Below, one piece after another: positions 32,915-44,211 of a stretch of DNA of 64,000 nucleotides (the stretch's first letter is position 1; the number at the start of each line of letters is the position of its first letter). The notes under the pieces were generated by a model. The model was not told the origin of the DNA. It was given only the letters and a program-made list of their open reading frames with translations, and made no database searches. Location of the stretch: contig JADNRZ010000006.1 of NCBI GenBank assembly GCA_015501605.1, positions 1,426,001 through 1,490,000 on the forward strand, in the 5' to 3' direction. Position numbers and translations under genes: made by a program. Source of the DNA: Panaeolus papilionaceus (Eukaryota; Basidiomycota; Agaricomycetes; Agaricales).

Positions 32915-35388
32915 ATGACAATACATGGCTCTAAAAGAGCGCGCAAAATACGCCGGCGCTTTTCCGTTGGTGTATCTGGCTTTGGTACAAATTCACCAAA
33001 GTCACTGGCATCAGCACCGTCACCATTTAGGGATCAAAGCACCAAGACCTCACCCAGTTTATCAGTGAAGCCTTTGAGGGCACATAATCATCAGAGACCA
33101 CATTTGACAGATGGATCAGATTATGAGGAGTATATGGAAAAGAATGCTTACACCACACACCCTCGTGAACGCTCAATATCGCCTGCCACCAGGCTGTTTG
33201 AGGATAGGCCTCCACCAACGGCCTATGCATCTCTTCCACCTACCCCAATTCTTCAATCTCATCCTTTTACACCATCAGGACCTCTATCTCCCATTGAGCC
33301 GTTGAACGATCCAGAAACACCGCAGCGACAGCGGACACTGTCTGACCCTCAGGCCGTGCCATTCTCGTTATGGGACTACTTGAGGGAAGAGTTGCTGGCG
33401 ACGGATTTTGATTCCCATCAGGAGCTTAAGTGGGAGCGAGTCAGCAACTTCTTAAGCATGCCCCTAGCTATGGAGAAGGTATGTTAATTGGGTCTTGACA
33501 GGTTCTGTGATATTAACAGTGTTATAGATCATTGGTTTTGGCTTCATTCTCTGTCTCGACTCCTTCCTCTATACCTTCACCATTTTGCCAATCCGATTTA
33601 CACTTGCTCTTTTCCCCCTAATTACCAATCTGTTCCGTAGAAAGGCGCCGCCTCTACCACCATCGCAGAAAGCAGACCTTTTACGCGCATTATTACTTAT
33701 GGTTTCATTGATGCTTCTAAACCCTTTGACTGACGCCAGTAAAATCTATCACACCATTCGCGGCCAAGACACTATTAAACTTTATGTCATATTTAATGCT
33801 CTCGAGGTGCGCCTTTTCCAATTGGACATGTTAACCGTCTTATGTGGTTAGATAGGAGACCGTCTCTGCGCGTCCATTGGACAAGATATTCTAGATAGCT
33901 TGTTTTCACGTTCAACACTGGAGCCACTCTCACACAGAATTCCGGTTTCAAGCCACACCATCCGACCATTCTTGTTCTTCCTGCTTGCTCTAGCCTACAA
34001 CGGTATGTCTATCGTCATTTTCAAGCCACAAATACTGAACATCGCTGGACAGTGGCCCACGCCCTTGTTATGGTCTATCAACTAATATCTTTGAATGTTG
34101 CTATTAATTCCTTCGACCATTCACTTCTTACTCTCCTTGTTTCCAATCAATTTGTGGAGATAAAGGGCAGTGTTTTCAAGAAATTTGAAAAGGACAGTTT
34201 GTTTCAAATCACCTGCGCCGGTAAGCCGTTACAATCTGCTATGGCTGTGACCCAATTCTGATGTCTTATTCTATTGGCAGACATCGTTGAACGCTTTTCC
34301 TTGACGTTGATGCTAGGCATCGTGGCGTTGCGGAATTTGATTGAATTGAGCGGTTCAGAATTTGATTTTTCAGGTGGCATTGTATTGCCCCAAAGCTTTG
34401 GGTGGTTTAGAGGACAAAATGTGCTATGGACAATCTCATATGTGAGCAAGAATTTCGTTTTCCTAAAACAAACACTGGTCTGACATCTGTTAGCCTGTCT
34501 TGACGGTCTTGATGTCCGAGATGCTGGTAGACTGGTTAAAGCATGCTTTCATGACCAAATTCAATCACATTCGACCATCAGTTTACGAACGTTACACGGA
34601 CGTCTTATGCCGAGATCTGGCTAGCATGAGTGCTGTTGGGAGAAGAGGAGCACGCAAGGTAAACTTTGCCCGTATGACTTGCTTCTCCTAGTTAACCGAA
34701 CTTCTCTAGCATTCATATGTCGATCAATCACCTCTGGTTGCTCGTCGCTTAGGATTTGCAGCACTGCCCCTAGCAGCACTGGTCATCTTAATTGGTTCTC
34801 AATCAATTGGGTTAATGTTCTCCGCGAGTGCTGATTTTGTATCTCCATGGACGTGGTCGCGAAATCTCCGAGCACTCAGTGATGCCGAGCTAATGCATTA
34901 TGGTATGTGGACGGTTATGGGTCTCCTATTTTGGCTATGGTGAGCGCAATGATCTGCTAAACTTATCTCTGGCGCCAAACCTCTTATGTTCCGGGTAGCT
35001 TGGTCGTAATCAAGGTCATCATGGGGATGTACCTCGTGAGCTATGCTACTCGTAGACGGGCAGGGATGGAAGCAAGGGAACTGGCTGACGCTGTTAATGA
35101 CTTTGGACGGGATCCCATCGGAGAGGGCAAAGAAGAACAGGTACGTCGCGAGATGGAGTTTCATCCCCGTTTAATTTTCCGACGTTGGTTTTCTGATGAC
35201 GTCTGTGCATCTCGGCTATATATGAACAGGCGTACAACAAGCAACTTAAAACACTTTTGGACAGCGATCGTGACGACGTGCCAAGGATGTCTGAGATGGG
35301 AGAAAACAAACCTGGGGAAACGAGGAAAAAAGGACGCGTTCCACTGGAAGAGTTGACACGATATACCATGGTCAAGAGGATCTGGTAG
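32915..35388 (+). CDS. TAPT1-family ER/ciliary-type membrane protein
   Basis: Nine exons (32915-33478, 33528-33806, 33852-34002, 34053-34220, 34281-34441, 34494-34658, 34710-34939, 34999-35140, 35230-35388) join in frame to 672 residues. A basic disordered N-terminus is followed by the family core: SLWDYLREELLATDFDS, ERVSNFLSMPLAMEK, then IIGFGFILCLDSFLYTFTIL and several further membrane spans. Conserved landmarks are LYVIFNALEIGDRLCASIG, VEIKGSVFKKFEKDSLFQ, DIVERFSL and KHAFMTKFNHIRPSVY. The end RYTMVKRIW is typical. These fit the eukaryotic TAPT1/CMV-receptor membrane family (PF05346; yeast relative EMP65), an ER-membrane protein linked to folding quality control in yeast. Identification is firm; exact role in this fungus is unknown. 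Confidence 0.9.
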
Positions 35389-36340
35389 TCTACTTCAATT
35401 CAATGTCATGCATTTCAAATTTCATTAGAAATCCGGTGCATCCCTCGGCATCATTAGTGTAAGTCGTCCACTCTGGTCCTTTTTGGAGTTCGGGCTAACT
35501 GCAACTACCCGCAGAAATTTCCTCACTCCACAACTTACTACTTCGCTTCCCATGAAGGTGCTTTTGACTTCGGTTATCTGCGTGTCGGCATGAGAAACAC
35601 CAAGCTTCGACCTGACATGGCCTCTCTGCCCGCCAGCCTTGATAATGAAAGCTCATTATCTCATATTCCTTGTGAAATCTCCCGTCGAGATAAGAAAGCT
35701 GCGCACATTCCATCAATCAGAACTGATGCTGGGATTGAGACACGTCTTCGTGGTGATGTCGCCGGTTCGCTGTTGAGCATCATAATTCGTTGACATTGTC
35801 GCTTATCCTCTCTTGGATACCTGGCAGAGGAGATTGGCTTCAGGATTCGCGACTTCGCAAAAATTGCTTCAAGTAGCTTTCCGAGATGGTGAAATGAGGT
35901 ATAGCCACATCTTCCCACTCTAACACCAGTGAGAGTGTTCTCCCCGGCTAAGTCGCGTCCTTCCGTCTCCCCAATCCGAAAATGCCTCGCTTCGCGCGCA
36001 AAGATAAAATTAGAACGGGCTTTCACATTCAAAACTAACTTAAACTTGGGCGAGAGCTCCCGAGAAGCCTTTCCAACTCTCGATTCTAATTTTGCCTCCT
36101 TTTTGGGAGACTCGATAGCCACATTTCTCTTATTGACTCCTTCCTTCCATTCTTTCCCATATACCTCTCGCTCTTTACCTGAACAACATATATTTTCCTT
36201 TCATTCCGCAGCTGCGATATAACTGACGACTCGGGGCTTACTACACTGGTGACTGATTTTCACACATCGTTGGATACTCCCCATCGTTTTCTTGGCTTGT
36301 CGTCTCACCTGGCGCGGTAGTGTTGATCTTTAGCACCATC
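35389..36340. other. Intergenic region
   Basis: About 950 bases. A 153-codon minus-strand open frame at 35661-36122 has no motifs and crosses the pyrimidine-rich promoter of the next gene, so it is not called. No repeat seen. Confidence 0.5.
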
Positions 36341-37804
36341 ATGTCGCCCGCCCATAGACTCGCAGCTGTTCCAAAGGCTGGTCTAATTTTCGCCGCCCTA
36401 TTCATCTACTTTGCCAAGACAGAGGCAGCTCAAATAAGCCAGTACGTAGATCATGTTTCCCTTCTCTTCTCTTCCCCCTACTCCCCTCACCCTTACCCCC
36501 ATGACAACCCCTTTCTTGGCTTAAAGTCTTGGAATGAACGATGACAGCCCTGCCGATCACATCTTTTCCTTTGGACCCAAGTGCTGTTCTGACACAATTT
36601 GTTCCTTCATTTTCTAGTTTAGTCCCTCGTAAAGGAGGAGGAGGAGGAGGAGGAGGAGGAGGAGGAGATGCGGGGGACGATGACGATGATGATGATGATA
36701 CGTCGAAACAGTGTGCTAACAATGTCTGTTTAATTTGTGTGAAAACAACATGTGTTACTGTTACGTCCACCCCGCCTGGGCCAGCGCCAACGTCCAACCT
36801 TCCCCCGACCAGTATCCATAATTCTGTACCTCTGACGCCGACTCCGACTCCCACACCTCTTCCTACTGGAACTCCGAGTCCAAGTGCGACCAAGAGCGGC
36901 GATTTGTCAACAAATACCCAGTTGCCAGTCACTGCCATCCAGAGTCACAGCAGAGTTTCTGCAGGAAGCATAATTGGAGCAGTGATAGGATCATGTAAGT
37001 ACGTTCCAGAAAGAAAAAATGATTGTACACTGAATGAGTCCTCTTTGTTTTGAAATCTCAGTGGTCATTTTGGGTCTCATTTTAATGATGATCCACAAGG
37101 TCCTTGCAAGAAAACGCAAGGCTCGTAAGCGCCCCAGTGGATTTGTACCGGCAACCTACTTCAATGTGGGCAACGGGGACAACAACAATTCTCGATCGCT
37201 TCCGGACCCAGAAATGTCCCAGACACAATCCAGTCCTCTCATTTCTACTGCTATGGCCGCACATGTTGCGTCACGGCATTCAATAGCTCCAAGCTCAGCG
37301 TATTCTTCAGCGTCGCCGATCCCCGTTACCATACTATCCAGTGCATCGTCAGGGCCCCATCGCAGTCTGTCGACATCCCTATCTGCATCTACTTCATCCC
37401 ACCGACGAGCCTCATTGAGCGAGACCGAGGCCAGTTCTCACTGGCCACACGAACCGCTTATAAACCCATACGAAATGCCACCGCCAGCGTGGTCTATCAG
37501 CAATCAAAATCCCACCTCCACAGCAACTGGAATCACCACTCCGAGCCCTACTCTGTCAAGGGTATCTCAGTTGCCATCGCCAGCACCTGCTCTAATGCCT
37601 AACGTACTGGCCTCTATTCCACTAGCACAGCCTGGAGATACGAACCTGCTGCGATCCATGACAGCCCACCAGAAGGCTTTGGAGGCTGAAGGGGAGAAGT
37701 CACTTGTCGATAGCTCCAGCTCAGCCAACGCCAGTTCATCTGCGTTGGCGTCCGAGACGAAAAAGGATAACCAGTACGATCCACCACCCCAGTACCGTGA
37801 TTGA
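36341..37804 (+). CDS. Signal-anchored single-pass membrane protein, unknown
   Basis: Exon 1 (36341-36441) encodes a signal peptide (LAAVPKAGLIFAALFIYFAK). A later frame (about 36618-36994) has a poly-Gly/poly-Asp stretch, a small Cys-rich segment (KQCANNVCLICVKTTC) and a Thr/Pro-rich stalk. It ends in a GSIIGAVIGS helix that continues across an intron (36995-37061) as LVILGLILMMIHKVL. A basic stop-transfer KRKARKR and a Ser-rich cytosolic tail ending PPPQYRD at 37804 follow. The architecture resembles fungal wall-stress sensor-like proteins, but no WSC domain is seen. The junction between exon 1 and the Gly-rich frame is unresolved: the natural acceptor at 36527 gives a frame that meets TAG at 36615, and only a very short 37-base second intron would restore it. 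Confidence 0.6.
36634..36667 (+). repeat. GGA microsatellite
   Basis: About eleven GGA units coding for a glycine run, followed by GAT/GAC units coding for aspartate. Likely length-variable. Confidence 0.9.
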
Positions 37805-38465
37805 GATCACTTAGATGTCGTTTTGGCTTCCTTGAGCTGATGATGGAGTGTGCATCTGCGTTGTGTTAGTTTACCGTATTTTATTTTGTGCATGTATCGA
37901 TAGTGTATCGGCGTCACTTGGTCAACGACCTTTCACTTTGACTTTCATTCTTTACCTTCTCTCATTTTTTCTTGTCATATCTCGTTTCTGTCCAATAAAT
38001 CACGAACATCCACTGAAGCCATTCTTGTGCTGTTCTGTTGTATTAGCCGTTTGATTTGGTCGTGGTCACCAGTCATGCATCATGCCTGTCTGTTGTCTTT
38101 CGGATAACTTGCTAAAATCGCCCGCATTAACAACGCACTCAATGTTCCACTCCGCCTTTGGATTAGGCGCTTCTTCGACTGAATTTCTGTGGAGTCACCT
38201 ACGGAAAGGGCTGTATCATCCGCGCCAAGCAGGAAGTTCCCAAACCCCGAGTTACAGAAACTGACAGTAACTGACGCCAAACCAAAACGATTGTCGGTGT
38301 GACGATGAGTAATAGGATATGACTACTTTGATTGACTAGTCGGTGCTTTTTAAGATATCTCTAGTGTTATCTTAACTCTTGTCTACTTAAACATTGCCCA
38401 TCCAGCTCCGTTACTACACTTTAAACCCAAAGGGCGCTTGAGCTTCGGTTCATCGGTTACGATTG
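37805..38465. other. Intergenic region
   Basis: No gene or repeat recognised in about 660 bases. Confidence 0.5.
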
Positions 38466-39453
38466 ATGTCATCGGACTCCCTCGATCCTTCGGATCAGAA
38501 TATTGTTCCGTCTCAGCCTGTGTTTCCTCCCGAGCTCGAATGATTGATTGTCGAGAATGCGGCTCAGGACATTCTGTTTCCATTGAAGTCAGGCGATTTT
38601 TGCCTGAACATCCAATTGACCGTCAAACGATTTCGCGAATGGTACTCAATTAGTAGGAGTGCCCTGCTACATTGCCATTGTTACGCTGCGGTCCCCTAAT
38701 ATTGTATACGATACAGGTGTATACCATTCCTCTACCGAGTGTTTGTGCCAAATAGGGTGAACATGTATCTGCATCTTAGCCAGGATGCCCTCGTTCAGGC
38801 ACTTGAACCCTACGGCCAATTTGTCACCGATCTTGCGCATGAAGGGGGTCTCGAATCAACTGAAGAACGGATGAAGCTTCTCCTCTGCCATTGCCCCAAC
38901 ATCAAAAATCTGGCACTGTGGGGATATTCAGCTGCTGCGCTGTCCAGAATTTTTCCAGTACTCCAAGCGCTTACAAGACTCAAGAAACTAGGCTTCGTGG
39001 AAAGCTTCAGCGCTTTGTCACAAGAGCAGATGAGCTCGTCGCTCTTCATGATTTTGACGCATCTGGACATAATGACCATCGACCTTCAGGACTGCACATA
39101 TATAGTCAAGTTTCAGAAGTTATCGCACATATGCATCAATAAGAACCCGACGCATCTAGGAGCAGTCCTTCGACGCCTCACGCTTCCGGAGACCGGATGT
39201 CCATCCCTTCGCATCATAGTCAACGCTGATCCCAACCCTCGGGACACCGAAGGATTCGACCATCCCTGCTACTTTAAACTCGATATGGTCTCGGAATATC
39301 GTGAAGATTGGTTAAATGGGGCAAATGGAGGCGTTGATTTTTGGAAATACTCTGAGGAAAAGGTCATGGCCAGAATGAGTGAGTCCTGCCGAGTTAACAA
39401 AGGTGAAAATGACTAACAATACTGCATAATTTTATTGCAAAGCGGGACATTAA
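38466..39453 (+). pseudogene. F-box-like/LRR-type protein gene with premature TGA
   Basis: Three exons (38466-38641, 38717-39378, 39443-39453) join in frame to 282 codons, matching a common agaricomycete family. The N-terminal motif is FPPELE-x-LIVENAAQD, followed by CLNIQLTVKRFREW, then after the first intron IPFLYRVFVPN, and later CPNIKNLALWG and LTRLKKLGF. Codon 26 (38541-38543) is TGA, where the family has a residue that could be Arg (CGA to TGA is a single C-to-T change). Everything else, including splice sites, is intact. Either this is a recently inactivated gene or translation begins later, for example at the ATG at 38739-38763. Biological role unknown; relatives are thought to be ubiquitin-ligase adaptors, which is inference. 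Confidence 0.6.
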
Positions 39454-39991
39454 TTGTGAGATATAAACAAGGACGGAGATGGATTCTGGAAAAGCAGATA
39501 GTTGCCACTAATGACAGAGAACAACTTGTTGAAGATACTGGAAGCCTAATTATCTTGCAATTGAATCACGTCGTTAGACCTGTCAATAATTTTCTGGATC
39601 GATGAGGATGTCCTAGCTTCATGCACATTAAGAGTTTCTCTAAGATTTTCATCTTAAGTTTGTTGAGTCAACTCAGCTCCAAAAGGTAGTGAGGGATTAA
39701 GCGCCTACGTTTTACTCTTCAGCTGGACGGATGTAGGAATGGGTGTATCATCATTTCCCACAGTCCTCACGCTGATGTTTGGCTTCCGTTCCGGTTAGCT
39801 CTGCGTTTGAACCGTTACCATTCTCTTTAAACTCTGGAAAATCGTGTAATCGATATTCAGCTAGGTCAAATTTGAAAGGGCATCTAGCATTGGATCCAAG
39901 TAAGTAGACATGCTACTCGATTTGATATCGTAAATATAACGGTCCCAGTGATTTAGCAGTATTCGTAAAACCTCTGGACAATAGCAGAGGG
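39454..39991. other. Intergenic region
   Basis: About 540 bases between the broken F-box-like gene and the next gene; nothing recognised. Confidence 0.5.
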
Positions 39992-42221
39992 ATGTCCCAA
40001 CCATTGCAGCCTTCTGCACTACCTATACGCCTTATTGGCACCCCGGGATTTCTTCCAAGCTTGATATCACACGTGAAATCCTCAGCAAATGCCCCAAATT
40101 TGCCCCTTGAGAGCGTTCTCTTCCAGTCAATTCTGTTGTGCTTAGCTGCCGGTGGTCAGAACTTAATCCTGCGCGTCCCAGATGAGGACATCGGACTTGT
40201 GGTCAAGCTGACCTCCTGGGTGAGCTTGAAAATGAACTACACTTTGCATCCCGACTTACTTGACTTCAATACTCGTGCAGACTCTCGCTCATGTTTTCAA
40301 CATGCCTACACACCGGTTGAAGTTGAAGCACAGGAGGTCATCTCATCTGAAGCACACTAACTCGTTGATTAACCAGAGAGCATTATCAGCAAGCGATGCA
40401 GATACTTTTCTGTATTCTCTGTTTATGCCTCCAGTCCCTACTCCAGCAGCCCATTCCCCTTATTCTCCATTTAGTTCTTCGTTTCACGAGTCAGTCGCAT
40501 CTCATGATAATCAGCATTCCTCGTCAATGTCCTCGCCTTACCATCACAGGTCTCAATCAAGTGGACAGAGATCATCTGTTGATGCTAATGCCCGACTAAC
40601 TGCATACCCATTTCCTCCTGTTCCTCAACACTCACATTCAAATTCCGCCGGTTCAGACACTTTGCACCACTTTCAAGCAGGTGATTCATCGCTTCTGCAC
40701 ACCAACTCGACTGCTACAAATAACACCAGCACAACCACCAATACGATGACCACCACAGGAGCTCACCCACCTCTTGTGAAACCTCGACCTCTTTACGGTT
40801 TCGATACGACATCCCGTCTTCGCCATTCAAGCTCTCAAGGCTCTGGTCGCCGTAAAAGATCTGGCCAGGGATTTGGACCAAAAGCCCTTTCGACATTAGA
40901 ACTTCCCAAAGCATTGGTTATATCTGGCCTTGAACATTCTTCAGAGGAGGTACAAGCTGCACTTGCAACAGTATTAAAAGAGCGGCGTGTGGTCATTGAA
41001 GCACCCACCGCTAAGGATCACGGCCATGAAATGAGCCACGAAGGGGAACAGGAAAAACCTGGCGGGTCGTGGCCACTGCCAGAAGGTTTCATTACTGTTT
41101 ACATTTGCCCCGTGGATCCAAAGGAACGACCAAAGGTCCACAAATCTCTGGTATGTTGTGCATATCGCTGTCCGTTGGCAACTGTATTCATATTATTCCT
41201 TTCACGAATGTTATAGCTGGACCACTTTGCTATCAGCACAAATGTTCTTATACCTCAGGCAATTCGAAGCGAATTCAAGATCTACTACACCCCTCCCGGT
41301 TCTAGGCCGTTCCACTCACCCTCTACGTTTGGGTCAGGTTCAACGCCAGGAAGCCCTTCTGGAATGCACCCCATGTCTCTCTCTTCTGGTCATACTCCAC
41401 CAATCTCACACAAGCCGTTGCCATTGGCTATGCACCACCGTACTACGTCGTCGTCCTCACAAAATCATTCGTTCAATCCACCAACGCTACCACCAGACCT
41501 TTTGCCCACTTCTTTCATATCCACTCTGCGAGAAGCTCAGGAGAAGGTGCACATGTCTCCACATATGGGTCTTTATATGGCCGATCTCTTCTCGGCGGTG
41601 AGAAATCATCACAGAGTTGATGGCTCTCTCATTACGAGACGGGCAATGATTCAAGCAGAGTCGTTAGTGAAAGCTTGTCGTGTGCTTGGAGTTGATTTAA
41701 CTGGGATGGAGCTCATCAGGCCTGCGGTCCTTGACAACGACGAAAGCGAAGCAGCGAGCAGTTTAAAGGAGGAGCATGATTATCTCAGTGTGAATATTGG
41801 GTACGGGCCTGGGACAACCATTGCGAGTATGAACACTTCCAGGGAACATCATCCACTTCTCGCACATTCACCAGCTGCTACAGGTGAAGGAGAATACCCG
41901 CCTAGTTCGCGCCCTCCACCCGGATTACGTTTGGAAGAACCTGACGAGGAGGACGAGGAGCAGGCTGAACTGCAAGAATTGGATGTTACAGAGGTGGACG
42001 TCGCTAGGATCATGCCCAGAGTGGTGTCGCACCGACTCAGAATACGGGACGGACCTGACGATGAGATCTTGTCGGGTGTCGTATTCTCTGCGACTTGGAA
42101 ATTCAAGTTGAACGCAGAGGAGAGTGCAGAGGATGGTCAAGAGCCCCAGCTTGCATACGATGATGATGACAAACTACAAACTGTTAAGGCAGTCCTTGTG
42201 CAAATTCTTTCACAAGTCTAA
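39992..42221 (+). CDS. Mg-chelatase/MoxR-lid-like protein, P-loop not seen
   Basis: Three exons (39992-40219, 40281-41150, 41217-42221) give 700 residues. The first about 85 residues (LESVLFQSILLCLAAGGQNLILRVPDEDIG) look like a degenerate AAA+ core fragment. A Ser/His/Thr-rich disordered middle follows. The C-terminal part has SFISTLREAQEKVHMSPHMGLYMADLF, RNHHRVDGSLITRRAMIQAE and ACRVLGVDLTGMELI, which resembles the helical lid of the MoxR/Mg-chelatase ChlI AAA+ family. No Walker A GxxxxGK(T/S) is visible, so ATP hydrolysis is doubtful. Fungal relatives are commonly annotated as magnesium chelatase, though fungi do not make chlorophyll. Assignment is tentative. Convergent with the F-box-like gene 48 bases downstream. 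Confidence 0.6.
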
Positions 42222-42269
42222 TCGACGATCTTTGACTACGGAATTCTAGTAACCGTTTGACTGATGTAT

Positions 42270-43737
42270 TCACCAATCCATGATAATAGCAAACCTCCCT
42301 GGCAAATTATCAACGACGTTGATCCCTTCAACGCTCATCGCACCTCCAAGTCGTTTCAATTCTGGATTTTCGTATAGGGCTTGTAGTGTAGACTGCGTCC
42401 TTTCTGGTATAGCAAGTGCTGCTATTGTTGATTTCGAGTATGGCTTGTTGTTCAACAGCATGGATGAGGCTCTGGATTGTTTGCGTTTGTCTTTGAGGGC
42501 GACCAAAGGGTCTACAAAGTTTTTCCAAGGTATTGACCCTACACCTTGAGCTGAGACGTTGCTCACACGAAGCTTCAATTTCAAATGGAAGTCGCCACCC
42601 TGGCACTGTCTGGGAAGGGTCGACAGTACAGCGCCAAGCCATGTACAACACGATGTCGTCTTCTCGAGTGCTGAGTCCTCTGAGTCTTTTACCCAACTGC
42701 TCTTCACCACCCCATTTACGATGTAAAGGTCCGACAAGTTGCTGAGTGAGCTCAAGTCCAGAATGGGGAAGCTACCGTTGATTTCTGATGACGTCGCCGT
42801 CGCCGCTAGATGGTATACGCCACCTTCAACCGAATGAGTAAAGGCTAAGGAGACAGCATTGAGGAAACCTACCTGATCTTGGAATGGGAAAAGTCAGATG
42901 AGTGAGAGTGGAGGAACAAAGCGAAAGGGCGGTTGATATCAGGAAAATAAACCGGGCCCGCTCAACGGGCTGGTGGACAACGAATTTGGTAAGGGAGGAT
43001 AGAGTTAATGGGCAACTGGGAGATTGGACATGCTCCAGAATGCTTGACATTGTCAGGAGACCCTCCGTATCCCGTGGGCAGCGAATCATGAGAGAAGATA
43101 GAGGGATGGCGCTCCTTGTGGGATCGGCAGGCCCTTCCTCCTTCAGCGAGGTCATGGCCCAAATTGTGAGTTGGCGTAGCTCGGAACAATCATACATGAT
43201 TTCCAGCGGGATGGCATGGTTTCCTCTGAGGTAGACTGTTCGCAAAGGATTTGACTTCAAGAGGGTCTGGATCGAGTGAGTTGTCGTCTCATTGAGCCGA
43301 CTCCAAATCATGTTGCTGTAAAGCGATAGCTCCTGAAGGTGCTGAAACTGTCGAAGGACGCATGGGAAGGCTTCCTCCGTGTCGGTGCTGGCGGTGTCGG
43401 GTGCAAGGGCATTATGAAGCTGGATTTCGAGTCGGCGCACATAAGATGCGAGTCGGGTTGAATTTATTATGGCCTCTATGGCGCTCCCTGTCACGTTATG
43501 GCATATAGCTTCCAGTAAGAAGGGGTGTCTTTCTCGTTTAAATATTGTGACGAGTTTAATGGAGGTAAACAGGTATTTCTGTGCATCTTCCTGAGTCGAC
43601 GAGTTGATCAGCGAACAGGCCGACAGGGTTTTTCTGTCCTGTTTGTGGTCCAGTTGAGAGATAATGTGAAGAATTATTTCAATCGGCAATTGGCCACTGT
43701 ATGGCAGAGGTGGCAGAGATGTGATCCCGGATGACAT
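42270..43737 (-). CDS. F-box-like/LRR-type protein A
   Basis: Two exons (43737-42873, 42823-42270), 472 residues. The N-terminus reads QLPIEIILHIISQLDHKQDR then LSACSLINSS, the short F-box-like helix pattern P-x-E-(L/I)-I-x-x-I-I-x-Q-L-D shared by five genes here. The body has leucine-rich segments (FQHLQELSLYS, CSELRQLTIW, SSLTKFVVHQ). The single intron follows LTHLTFPIPRS in phase 1, the same position as in the four relatives. The C-terminus contains GSIPWKNFVDPLVALKD, echoed in relative D as GRIPWSDIVDPLLRLRS. Met at 43737 is preferred over an in-frame upstream start because the conserved motif follows it. Probable substrate-recognition protein of an SCF-type ubiquitin ligase (inference). 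Confidence 0.75.
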
Positions 43738-44211
43738 GACGATTATAATGAGTGGAATCGTTGGTTGAGGCCGTTGGTCGCAGCAATTTGTCTCCAAGGT
43801 CTCCGCTTGAAACTTGAAAGTCAATTGCAAGTGACATTTTCAGTATATATACTCCCAGGCAGCTCCCAGGGGCCATATGTACGGACGTGGCTTTGAGGGA
43901 ATAATATCAAAATGGTGTTCTTTTGTTCGAGTAGCACGTTGATAGCAAACAGGCGGCTGTGATTGATTTATAACGTGGGTCAAAGACTCAAAGGCATTGC
44001 GGCTTGAGTCAAAATAAGATTTCGGTCAAAAACGAGATTAAGCGTCGATGCATTTGTGTCTAAAAAAGGGTTTTCGTTTACTTTAAAATTACAAATTGAT
44101 GAATATGAAGACCTTGTTAACTTGAAGCAAGATAATTGAGGTAATGGTTGACTATCAATAGGTAGGAAAAAATAAAGTAACAATGCCTTGGAGGTGAGGG
44201 ACGTATTCCTG
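43738..44211. other. Intergenic region with TATA box of gene A
   Basis: About 470 bases between F-box-like genes A and B, both reading left. It holds the promoter of A and the 3' flank of B. Confidence 0.5.
43844..43851 (-). promoter_or_regulatory. TATA box candidate for F-box-like gene A
   Basis: A TATATATA run about 105 bases upstream of the ATG at 43737, correctly placed for a fungal core promoter. Confidence 0.45.

Noticed and set aside
35661..36122. 153-codon minus-strand ORF downstream of TAPT1
   Set aside because: No motif, crosses the pyrimidine-rich promoter of the next gene, and composition is not protein-like compared with neighbours.
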